Source: a bacterium (lineage in GTDB: Bacteria > Verrucomicrobiota > Verrucomicrobiae > Opitutales > Opitutaceae). From it: 6,693 nt of DNA. Each line of letters begins with the position of its first letter. The first letter of the stretch is position 1. The stretch lies in contig JAJXYI010000546.1 of NCBI GenBank assembly GCA_021780625.1, forward strand, positions 1 to 6,693, in the 5' to 3' direction. Of the stretch, positions 1-6,207 are shown piece by piece. Under the pieces are notes generated by a model. It was not told the origin of the DNA, did no database searches, and was given only the letters and a program-made list of their open reading frames with translations. The translations under genes were made by a program, and so were the position numbers.

Positions 1-1239
1 GAGGGGCTCGGGGCGATCCTGGCAAAAGTAGACCTGGCAAATCCGGACGCCTCGATCGACCGGATTCTGAAGTTCGTGGACTATGGGCATGCGTCGATCG
101 GCGGATTGACGGGTGGCCTGGCCATCGCGCTCGACGGGGTTTCGATGTGGCTCGCGTACAAGCTGTTCGAGATTTCCCAGATGGCCGACGGCCAGGAGTC
201 CAGCACGCGTTACATCACGATGGATCCGGCGAACCTGCCATTGCCCTCCGAAATCGGCGTGCCGGAGGAACTCGCGCCGCGCTGGCTCGATGTGATGGCG
301 CGATGCTATGCCGCCTACGGGGCAGAGTATGCGCGGCTCGACCGGCTCGGCCTGGAGGAGCCCGGGCGCGTGCGGGTGCCAAAGGATGCGAAGCCCGCGG
401 TGGTTGCGCGTATCCGAAAAAACTATGCGCTCGATCGCGCGCGCTATTTCATTCCGCTGGCCACGCTGACGAACGTCGGGCTCGTCCAGAGCGCGAGAAT
501 GTGGGCCCAGACGGTGAAGCATCTTGATTCGCTTCCGCAGCCCGAGGCGCGTGCCGCCGCCGCACTGATCCGCGATGAGCTGGTGAAGCTTGCGCCTAGG
601 CTCATGCGTCACAGCGGAGCCGAGCCCTCGTACGTGGAGCAGGCGCGCCAGGAGCTGGCCGCGAGCGCGGCGATGGGTCTCGAGCGCCTCTCCTCGGCCC
701 AGCTCGCGGATGAGGTTTGGGTCCATGTGGATCGCAGCGTGCCGCCCTGGTATGCGGAGACGCAGTCGGTATCCGAAGCCCTGAAGCATCGGGCCAACCG
801 GTACGGGCAGTGCGGTGCGGCGATTCGCCGGATGCGCGTGACCTTTGCCTGGAACAACATGGCGGTGGCCGAGCTTCGCGACCTCAACCGCCACCGCACC
901 GGCAATCGAAGCACGCCGCTGATCCAGGCCGGGCTCTACCTGCCCTCCGAGATCGATCGCGGCGTGCACGGACGCCTGGTGGCGGACCAGACGCAGCTTC
1001 TCGGAGACCTGATGCGCTGGGGCAGTGCGTCGTATGTTTATGGGCTGGTGCTCGGGAGCCAGACACCGTTCGAACACAGCACCATGGCCGACAAGTTCAT
1101 CTACGAGGCCGAGCTTCGCACCGGGATGGGCGCCCATTTTCGTTATGCGGAACACCTCGGGGCAGCGCTCCGGGAGTTCGTGCGCCAGGTGCCCGAGGCC
1201 AGGGACTGGGTGGTCGAGGGAACCGCTGAGCCCGAGTAG
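1..1239 (+). CDS. Tandem ThyX-like protein (flavin-dependent thymidylate synthase superfamily), 5'-truncated by the window edge
   Basis: The frame is open from base 1, so the true start lies upstream; 412 residues are visible. Two ThyX-like halves can be read. The first has the GHASIG segment (residues 29-34), a helix ending in QESSTRY (65-71), where ThyX has the RHR...S.RY signature, and a QPEAR segment (180-184) resembling the ThyX AQ.E.R motif. The second (about residues 265-400) has NRHRTGNRST (296-305), matching the RHR part of the signature, then an ELRTGMGAHFRY segment. Classical ThyX is about 220-300 residues with a single domain and makes dTMP from dUMP using FAD, NADPH and methylene-tetrahydrofolate. 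This protein is about twice that length, and the RHR triad is absent from the first half (ISQ at the equivalent position). Membership of the superfamily is well supported; true thymidylate synthase activity is uncertain. It could be a diverged paralogue with another nucleotide or flavin role. Confidence 0.8.
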   Translation, partial: EGLGAILAKVDLANPDASIDRILKFVDYGHASIGGLTGGLAIALDGVSMWLAYKLFEISQMADGQESSTRYITMDPANLPLPSEIGVPEELAPRWLDVMARCYAAYGAEYARLDRLGLEEPGRVRVPKDAKPAVVARIRKNYALDRARYFIPLATLTNVGLVQSARMWAQTVKHLDSLPQPEARAAAALIRDELVKLAPRLMRHSGAEPSYVEQARQELAASAAMGLERLSSAQLADEVWVHVDRSVPPWYAETQSVSEALKHRANRYGQCGAAIRRMRVTFAWNNMAVAELRDLNRHRTGNRSTPLIQAGLYLPSEIDRGVHGRLVADQTQLLGDLMRWGSASYVYGLVLGSQTPFEHSTMADKFIYEAELRTGMGAHFRYAEHLGAALREFVRQVPEARDWVVEGTAEPE

Positions 1240-1375
1240 GATTCCGTGCATGCGGACTGGATTGTGCATGAAGGCAAGCTTCGCTCGCGCGGGCGGTTGC
1301 ATAATCGCGGCTTCCTGCTAGGCTCTTGCATCTTTCGATGAGCTGGCACGTGCTCCCAGTCCTCCCCGGTACCCC
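1240..1375. other. Intergenic region between the ThyX-like gene and the EEP gene
   Basis: This 136-base gap has no convincing ORF. It is noticeably less GC-rich in places than the flanking genes. The pentamer TGCAT occurs four times (1247, 1265, 1298, 1327). A weak promoter-like pair, TTGCAT at 1297-1302 and TAGGCT at 1319-1324 with a 16-base spacer, could serve the downstream gene, but the match to consensus is poor. No hairpin with a T-tract follows the ThyX-like stop codon, so read-through into the next gene is possible. Confidence 0.4.
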
Positions 1376-2146
1376 ATGAGCGCCTTCCGCGTAGTGCAGT
1401 TCAACATGCAGTATGGCCAGGTTTGGAACGATGACGATCCAGACGGCGCGCCGGTGAACCTGTTCGAGACCTGCCGGGAGATCCGTCGCCACAACGCGGA
1501 CATCATCCTGCTCCAGGAGGTCGAGCACGTCGGACCGGACGGCATGCGCCCCGCGTCGCAGCCCAACTACCAGCGTCTGCAGTCGGCGCTGAAGGGATAC
1601 GACAGCGTGCTCGCGTTTCCGCGACCGGATCCGCGTGAACTCCCCTTCGGCACGGGCCTGGCGATATTCTCGCGCACGGCGCTGCACGACTTCGAGCGGC
1701 ACGAGCTGCCGTCGCCCCCGATTCCCTTCACGTTCGGCGGCGGGGAGCGCACTCCGACGGACCGGCTCATGATCGGGGTGACCACCCAGGTGGCGGGCCG
1801 GCGTCTCAGGCTGTTCAATACGCACCTGCTGGCGTTCTTCATGCTGAACAGCTCGAGCGAACTCCATCCCGGCCAGAGGCGACGCGTCGTGGAGATCCTG
1901 AGACAGGCGCCGGAGCCCGCGCTGATCGGGGGGGACTTCAACGTCAGCCGCCACGCTCCGCTGGTGGAGCAGATGGGCGAGGCGGGGTTCGCGCCCGTGC
2001 AGGCCGCCGTCCCGACCTGGCGGCGGCGGCCCTACGTGCTGGATCACATCTTCCTGGGCAGGGGGCTGCGCTGCATCTCGCATGCGGTCGTCGAGACCCA
2101 GGCCTCGGACCACCATGTCCTGGTGGCCGACGTGGAGTTCACCTGA
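1376..2146 (+). CDS. Endonuclease/exonuclease/phosphatase (EEP) superfamily metallohydrolase
   Basis: 256 residues, the usual size for a single-domain EEP protein (DNase I / exonuclease III / sphingomyelinase fold). These enzymes use a divalent metal to cleave phosphodiester or phosphomonoester bonds in nucleic acids, lipids or inositol phosphates. The conserved sites appear in order: N10 in the first strand (VVQFNMQYG), metal-binding E48 in IILLQEVE, FGTGLAIFSR (91-100), H150 in LFNTHLLAF, the D187-F-N189 pair in LIGGDFNVS, D223-H224 in LDHIF, and the terminal SDHH (D245, H246). All catalytic positions seem intact, so it should be active. No signal peptide is visible, suggesting a cytoplasmic protein. 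The start at 1376 is chosen because the first core strand begins at residue 4 and an in-frame stop lies at 1319-1321. It has no recognisable Shine-Dalgarno (the preceding bases are C-rich). The substrate cannot be told from sequence. It converges with the mutarotase gene, with 49 bases between stops. Confidence 0.9.
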   Translation: MSAFRVVQFNMQYGQVWNDDDPDGAPVNLFETCREIRRHNADIILLQEVEHVGPDGMRPASQPNYQRLQSALKGYDSVLAFPRPDPRELPFGTGLAIFSRTALHDFERHELPSPPIPFTFGGGERTPTDRLMIGVTTQVAGRRLRLFNTHLLAFFMLNSSSELHPGQRRRVVEILRQAPEPALIGGDFNVSRHAPLVEQMGEAGFAPVQAAVPTWRRRPYVLDHIFLGRGLRCISHAVVETQASDHHVLVADVEFT

Positions 2147-2195
2147 GCGGGGGCGGCTTCCCTGTATCGCCAGAGCGGTGACAACCGCGGCCGGA

Positions 2196-3122
2196 TCACT
2201 TGACGGCGACCTCGACGACGAAATTCTGGGACTGGCCGGGCAGAACCCACCGCAGGCCCATCTGGTGTTCGGGAGCGTTCGCGGGCCCCATCCAGGGCTC
2301 GACGCAGAAATAGGGCGCCTTGTCGTCGGGCGTCCAGGTGACGATCGTCGTCTCGGGGGGCGGGACCTTGGCATTGCCCACCCGGACGTGGATGTCGCCG
2401 GGCCGTCCCCTCTCGCCGAACGCGACCGTGTTGCTCTTGAGGCCCGTGTGGAAGACGTCGATGAGGTTCGGATTGTTGAGGGGCTCGTCGAGCTTGAGCG
2501 CGGGTCCGGGCAGGAGGCCTCCGGTCTTTTCCATGTCCTGGACGAAGGTCTTGGATGAGGGGATGCGGATGAGATAGTCCGCGCGTGTCGTTCCCTCGCT
2601 CCAGGGGCAGATGAAATAGAAATGGTGGCCGGCGCACCAGGGAATGGGCTGGGAGCCGAGGTTGCGCAGCGTGTATTCGCAGGCGAGGCCGAAGGGCTCG
2701 AAGAGGTAGGCGACCTCGAATTCGTAGTCGAAGGGGTAGCAGGCGCGGGCTTCCTCGCCGGGGACCATGACGGCGGCGAACCCGCGGGCGTCGAGGCGGG
2801 TGACGGCGAATTTGCTCTGTCGGGCGAGTCCGTGCGAGGGCATCGGACGGCGCTCGCCATCCGGGCCGCGCCAGTGGTTGACCAGGCCGCGGTCGAAGGT
2901 GCGCGCGCAGAAGGGAAATAGGATGGGGTTGCCGCCGCGGACCTTGGCGAATTCGTCGATCGACTTGATCTCGGGCCAGTAGATGACATCGCGGACGGAG
3001 CCGTCGCCCAGCAGCAGGTTCCAGTTCATCAGGCGTGCGCCCCGCTCAGGCAGCGCGAGGAACGTCGACGGGCCGCACTGCCACTTGATGAGAGTCTGTC
3101 CGAGGTACGGAACCTTTTCCAT
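2196..3122 (-). CDS. Aldose 1-epimerase (galactose mutarotase-like) family protein
   Basis: 308 residues from the start at 3122, typical for single-domain mutarotases, which interconvert alpha and beta anomers of free or phosphorylated sugars in the cytoplasm. Family marks in order: the GGNPILFPFCARTF substrate-site loop (63-76), H97 in SHGLAR, H167 in GHHFYF (equivalent to the HPYF histidine), and the probable catalytic base E275 in YFCVEPWMGP. A longer open frame reaches 3323, but the extra 67 residues are Cys/Pro-rich, unlike the family, and overlap the leader. The ATG at 3120-3122 is preceded by GGAGG (3129-3125 on this strand) with only a 2-base spacer, closer than usual. It is transcribed divergently from the NfeD-FloA operon and is probably monocistronic. 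The sequence does not settle whether the substrate is a free hexose (GalM-like) or a hexose 6-phosphate (YeaD-like). Confidence 0.88.
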   Translation of the reverse strand: MEKVPYLGQTLIKWQCGPSTFLALPERGARLMNWNLLLGDGSVRDVIYWPEIKSIDEFAKVRGGNPILFPFCARTFDRGLVNHWRGPDGERRPMPSHGLARQSKFAVTRLDARGFAAVMVPGEEARACYPFDYEFEVAYLFEPFGLACEYTLRNLGSQPIPWCAGHHFYFICPWSEGTTRADYLIRIPSSKTFVQDMEKTGGLLPGPALKLDEPLNNPNLIDVFHTGLKSNTVAFGERGRPGDIHVRVGNAKVPPPETTIVTWTPDDKAPYFCVEPWMGPANAPEHQMGLRWVLPGQSQNFVVEVAVK

Positions 3123-3302
3123 GGCCTCCAACAAAAGGCACGGGCCTGCGTGTGCAAGCCCGCCCTTGTGGCATCGATACCTCATTCGGACGGGGACCGG
3201 GCATTTAACGTGAACGTCGCGAGATTGTTGGAAACGAGCCCCTGGGATTCCACACGGAGCGCGCTTGCAGCGTCCGGGGCATCCGCCCATGGTGACCTCC
3301 TC
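3123..3302. promoter_or_regulatory. Divergent intergenic region between the mutarotase gene and the NfeD-FloA operon
   Basis: This 180-base gap must hold the promoter of the mutarotase gene, and probably that of the 3303-6675 operon. Toward the mutarotase there is a strong leader hairpin (listed separately). A low-GC patch at 3203-3234 contains a direct repeat AACGT-G-AACGT (3207-3217) and the - strand -10-like TTAAAT. On the + strand I see only a weak TTGTTG at 3225-3230 with no good -10 at the right distance. TGGAA (3229-3233) and TTCCA (3248-3252) form a 5-base inverted repeat. GGTGA at 3291-3295, 7 bases before ATG 3303, is the likely ribosome binding site of the long NfeD gene. Exact promoter positions cannot be fixed. 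Confidence 0.45.
3130..3167 (-). promoter_or_regulatory. Leader hairpin followed by a short U-tract upstream of the mutarotase start (attenuator-like)
   Basis: On the - strand the transcript can pair 3162-3154 with 3149-3141 as a 9-bp stem around an ACAC tetraloop (3153-3150). Eight pairs are Watson-Crick and one is U-G. The same position on the + strand would be a C-A mismatch, so the structure favours the - strand RNA. AAGG (3167-3164) and CCTT (3138-3135) can extend it by 4 bp across a small internal loop. TTTTGTT (3136-3130) follows, and then directly the GGAGG ribosome binding site. This is the arrangement of a transcriptional attenuator or a ribosome-access hairpin, or it may be a terminator for antisense transcripts from the right. 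Function is inferred from shape only. Confidence 0.45.
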
Positions 3303-4727
3303 ATGTCCAGCTTCCTCCGCCACGCTCTTGCGTTATGGCTCACCCTCGTGGGCTGCCTGGCGCTGCCTGCCGGGGGCACCGGAAAGTCGGAGGCGCACAA
3401 GACTGTCTCAGTGGTGGTGATCCCCGTTCACGGCGAGATTGCCAAGCCGGTGTTCTTCATCATCCGGCGCGGTCTCAAGGAGGCCATCGAGCGAAAGGCG
3501 GACGTCGTGGTCCTCGACATGAGGACGAAGGGCGGGGCGCTGGACACGACATTCGATATCATGGACGCCCTCGGAAAATTCCATGGCGACACGATTGCTT
3601 TCGTCGACTCCGAAGCGATGTCCGCAGGGGCATTCATCTCGGCCACCACGAAGGAAATCTGGATGACCCCCGAGGGCATCATCGGGGCGGCTGCTCCGGT
3701 GACCTCGACCGGGCAGGACATCGAGTCGACGATGAAGGAGAAACTTGTGAGCTACCTGACGGCGCGCATGCGGGTCGTTTCGCAGGGCAAGGGGTATCGG
3801 GGCGAGGTGGTGACCGCGATGATCGACTCGGACTACGAGTTGAAGATTGGCGACAAGGTGCTCAAACCCAAGGGCAAGTTGCTTTCGCTCACGGCCGTCG
3901 AGGCGGCGAAGACCTACGGCAATCCCCCCGAGCGGCTGCTTTCTGCGGGCACGGCGAAGGATCTCGACGACCTGCTGACCCAGAAATACGGCGCGGGGAA
4001 TTTCGTCGTCAGGACGCTGCACGCGACTTGGTCTGAGCAGCTGGCGGTGGTGCTCAATTCGCTCTCACCCGTGTTGCTCGGGCTCGGCCTGCTCTCGCTG
4101 TTCATCGAGTTCAAGACGCCGGGATTCGGGTTCTTCGGAGTCGCCGGCATCGTGCTTCTTGCGGCCGTGTTCCTGGGGAGCTATGTCGCGGGACTGTCGG
4201 GCCACGAACCGGTGGTCTTCTTCGTGGTGGGTCTCGTGTTCGTGCTTTTGGAGGTGCTGTTTTTCCCTGGAGTGGCCGTCATGGCATTCTCCGGGATACT
4301 CCTGATGTTTGGCTCTCTCCTTTGGGCGATGGCGGACATCTGGCCCCAGCAGCCCATCCATTGGACTGGCGATGTGTTTGTCCGACCCCTGATGAACCTG
4401 GGGCTTGGGCTCGGCCTGGCCGTCGTGCTTGGCATCCTGCTGGCTCGGTTCCTGCCCAAGGGTTGGCTCTGGGACCGGATGATCTTGGAGACGACGGTGT
4501 CGTCCTCCGCCCAGTCGGCCGGTCTCGCGCCAGGGGCCGGAGTCGGCTTGGATGCGCTCGTGGGCCGGACTGGAGTGGCAGCGACGGCTCTGAGGCCGTC
4601 CGGGCAGGTGGAGATCGATGGCCGCCGGTTCGAGGCGCGCGTGGAAGTTGGTGCGATCGACGCGGGTGCCGCGGTGGTCGTCCGGGGGCGGAACGATTTT
4701 TCGTTGATCGTCGAAAAAACGAGCTGA
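3303..4727 (+). CDS. Long NfeD protein: ClpP-like membrane serine protease with NfeD membrane and OB domains
   Basis: 474 residues, first gene of the FloA operon. Residues 1-25 are a secretion signal; L15-V16-G17-C18 also fits a lipobox, so lipoprotein processing is possible. The ClpP/crotonase-type protease domain (about 35-215) contains MRTKGGA (73-79, the oxyanion glycine loop), S107 in MSAGAF as probable nucleophile, and K147 in EKLVSYLTARM as general base. The spacing agrees with the Ser-Lys dyad of the archaeal PH1510 N-terminal protease, which cleaves the C-terminal region of its stomatin partner. Five hydrophobic segments follow (about 247-270, 277-298, 303-321, 323-344, 362-384), then a C-terminal cytoplasmic NfeD OB-fold domain (about 418-474). 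The start at 3303 gives a proper signal peptide and has GGTGA 7 bases upstream; the in-frame extension to 3150 adds 51 unlikely residues. The adjoining FloA gene implies a role in membrane microdomain organisation; in B. subtilis the homologue is YqeZ. Confidence 0.92.
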   Translation: MSSFLRHALALWLTLVGCLALPAGGTGKSEAHKTVSVVVIPVHGEIAKPVFFIIRRGLKEAIERKADVVVLDMRTKGGALDTTFDIMDALGKFHGDTIAFVDSEAMSAGAFISATTKEIWMTPEGIIGAAAPVTSTGQDIESTMKEKLVSYLTARMRVVSQGKGYRGEVVTAMIDSDYELKIGDKVLKPKGKLLSLTAVEAAKTYGNPPERLLSAGTAKDLDDLLTQKYGAGNFVVRTLHATWSEQLAVVLNSLSPVLLGLGLLSLFIEFKTPGFGFFGVAGIVLLAAVFLGSYVAGLSGHEPVVFFVVGLVFVLLEVLFFPGVAVMAFSGILLMFGSLLWAMADIWPQQPIHWTGDVFVRPLMNLGLGLGLAVVLGILLARFLPKGWLWDRMILETTVSSSAQSAGLAPGAGVGLDALVGRTGVAATALRPSGQVEIDGRRFEARVEVGAIDAGAAVVVRGRNDFSLIVEKTS

Positions 4728-4731
4728 AGCC

Positions 4732-5205
4732 ATGGGACTCATCCTATTCCTGTTCATTGCCGGCATCGTGCTGATCGTGCTCGAGGTCCTCATGCCTGGA
4801 GCCGTCCTGGGCGTGATTGGAGGAATCTCGATGTTTGCGGGGTGTGCCGTGGCGTTCAGTCGGATCGGCTTGGGCGGAGGACTCATCGCCACCGTCGCGG
4901 CCCTGGCGATCCTTGGCGTGGCGCTCTACCTGGAGTTTTATCTGATCCCCCGCACCGGGCTCGGACGGCAGTTGTTTGTTCACTCGTCCAACACCTCGAC
5001 CAGCCAGGGGCCCATCGCTTCGGACGAGATCATCGGTCGCGAAGCGGTCGCCGCGACCACGCTTGCGCCGAGCGGCTACGTTCTCGTCGATGGCCGGCGC
5101 TACGAGGCGTTCTCCCAGTCCGGGCACATTGGGCTGGGCGAGAAGCTAATCGTGTCGGGTCGCGATAATTTCCGTCTCATCGTCAACAAATCCTCCCCAT
5201 CATGA
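4732..5205 (+). CDS. Short NfeD membrane protein
   Basis: 157 residues: three hydrophobic helices (about 2-22, 24-45, 48-71), a hydrophilic linker, and an NfeD OB-fold domain (about 101-153) ending in [12 protein letters not shown]. It lacks the protease domain. Its OB domain closely resembles that of the preceding long NfeD: both carry VAATxLxPSGxVxxDGRR followed by an acidic and aromatic stretch and GR(N/D)(D/N)FxLIVxK. This points to duplication or common descent within the operon. Short NfeD proteins are membrane partners of flotillin/stomatin-type SPFH proteins, with the OB domain facing the cytoplasm. The gene begins 4 bases after the long NfeD stop and has only a weak ribosome binding site, so translation is probably coupled. 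Its stop overlaps the FloA start. Confidence 0.9.
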   Translation: MGLILFLFIAGIVLIVLEVLMPGAVLGVIGGISMFAGCAVAFSRIGLGGGLIATVAALAILGVALYLEFYLIPRTGLGRQLFVHSSNTSTSQGPIASDEIIGREAVAATTLAPSGYVLVDGRRYEAFSQSGHIGLGEKLIVSGRDNFRLIVNKSSPS

Positions 5206-6203
5206 ATGGCTATATCATCCTCGCGATCATCCTCGCGATCCCGGTCCTGTTCGTCATCTTCCTGGCGCTTTCGTTTTTCAGCACCTGGCTGAAGGCCTGG
5301 CTCAACGGGGCGCCGGTCGGAATGTTGAACCTGCTCGGCATGCGGCTCGGCGGAGTTCCGTACGGGCTCGTCGTCGAGGCGCGCATCACCGCGGTGAAGG
5401 CGGGTATTCCGCTCATCACCGACAAGATCGCAGCGCACTTTCTCGCCGGAGGCAACGTGGTGCCGACGGTCCAGGCGATCATTGCTGCCCAGAAGGCGGG
5501 CATCATGCTCGACTGGGACCGTGCCTGCGCGATCGACCTGGCGACGAAGGGATCGGGCAAGAGCGTGATCGAGGCGGTGCGCACGAGCGTCGACCCGAAG
5601 GTGATCGACTGCCCGAACCCCGAGTCGGGGCGCGTGACCATCGATGGTGTCGCGAAGGACGGCATCCAGGTGAAGGTGAAAGCCCGGGTGACGGTGCGCA
5701 CGAATCTCGACCGCTTCGTCGGCGGCGCCAAGGAGGAGACGATCATCGCCCGCGTGGGCGAAGGCATCGTGACGACCATCGGTTCCTCCGACTCGTACAA
5801 GCATGTGCTCGAAAGCCCGGACCAGATTTCCAAGACGGTGCTCGCGCGCGGCCTTGATGTGGGATCGGCGTTCGAGATCCTCTCAATCGACATCGCCGAC
5901 GTGGACGTCGGTGAGAATGTTGGCGCGAAGCTGCAGGAGGCGCAGGCGATGGCGAACAAGAACATGGCGCAGGCCCAGGCCGAAATCCGCCGCGCCAGCG
6001 CGGTGGCCCTCGAGCAGGAGATGAAGGCCAAGGTCCAGGAGATGCAGGCCAAGGTCGTCGAGGCCCAGGCTGAAGTGCCACGCGCGATGGCCGAGGCCTT
6101 CCGCAACGGCCGCCTCGGCGTGATGGACTATTACAAGCTGGAGAACATCCAGGCGGACACCTCGATGCGGTCCACGATCGCGCATCCGGAGGCGAAGAAG
6201 TGA
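5202..6203 (+). CDS. floA: Flotillin-like protein FloA
   Basis: 333 residues, matching FloA (YqfA) of Firmicutes in length and layout. FloA oligomerises at the inner face of the membrane and scaffolds lipid microdomains that affect signalling, cell shape and protein secretion. Residues 3-26 form a membrane-inserted hydrophobic segment. Family signatures follow in order: [19 protein letters not shown] (81-99), AIDLATK (110-116), VDPKVIDCP (130-138), [13 protein letters not shown] (185-197), and [19 protein letters not shown] (224-242). Residues 243-303 are an Ala/Glu/Gln-rich coiled coil of the flotillin type. [19 protein letters not shown] (302-320) is the characteristic FloA tail. The ATG at 5202 overlaps the short NfeD stop as ATGA, and no Shine-Dalgarno precedes it, so translational coupling is likely. 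The identification is firm and no conserved block seems to be missing. Confidence 0.96.
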   Translation: MNGYIILAIILAIPVLFVIFLALSFFSTWLKAWLNGAPVGMLNLLGMRLGGVPYGLVVEARITAVKAGIPLITDKIAAHFLAGGNVVPTVQAIIAAQKAGIMLDWDRACAIDLATKGSGKSVIEAVRTSVDPKVIDCPNPESGRVTIDGVAKDGIQVKVKARVTVRTNLDRFVGGAKEETIIARVGEGIVTTIGSSDSYKHVLESPDQISKTVLARGLDVGSAFEILSIDIADVDVGENVGAKLQEAQAMANKNMAQAQAEIRRASAVALEQEMKAKVQEMQAKVVEAQAEVPRAMAEAFRNGRLGVMDYYKLENIQADTSMRSTIAHPEAKK

Positions 6204-6207
6204 CGTC

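Noticed and set aside
1297..1324. TTGCAT/TAGGCT as a promoter for the EEP gene
   Set aside because: Both boxes are poor matches with a 16-base spacer, so it is mentioned only in the intergenic entry and not called as a promoter.
2175..2188. GCGGT-GACA-ACCGC hairpin between the convergent stops of the EEP and mutarotase genes, a possible bidirectional terminator
   Set aside because: The stem is only 5 bp and no T-tract follows on either strand. The location is right for a terminator, but the evidence is too weak to list it.
1097..2989. A very long open frame on the - strand (about 630 codons) running across the ThyX-like gene end, the EEP gene and part of the mutarotase gene
   Set aside because: Its translation is low-complexity Ser/Arg/Pro/Ala-rich with no domain, and it is antisense or out of frame to three genes with intact conserved motifs. 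Such frames are expected in GC-rich DNA.
3150..3302. In-frame N-terminal extension of the long NfeD to a start at 3150
   Set aside because: It would bury the clear signal peptide inside the protein, add a non-conserved stretch and overlap the mutarotase leader hairpin. The ATG at 3303 has a fitting ribosome binding site.
3123..3323. Upstream extension of the mutarotase reading frame to 3323
   Set aside because: The added 67 residues are Cys/Pro-rich and unlike the family, while the start at 3122 gives the usual length and is directly preceded by GGAGG.
4065..4892. Long - strand open frames opposite the NfeD genes, and similar ones opposite FloA (5210-6106)
   Set aside because: Their products are rich in His/Arg/Asp/Gln or Ser/Thr/Arg, with no recognisable fold, and they lie opposite well-supported genes. 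They are shadow frames.
5941..6110. Repetitive GAGGCGCAGGCG/GAGATG...GCCAAG tracts suggesting a DNA repeat
   Set aside because: They are the codon-level consequence of the Ala/Glu/Gln/Lys-rich coiled coil of FloA and not an independent repeat element.
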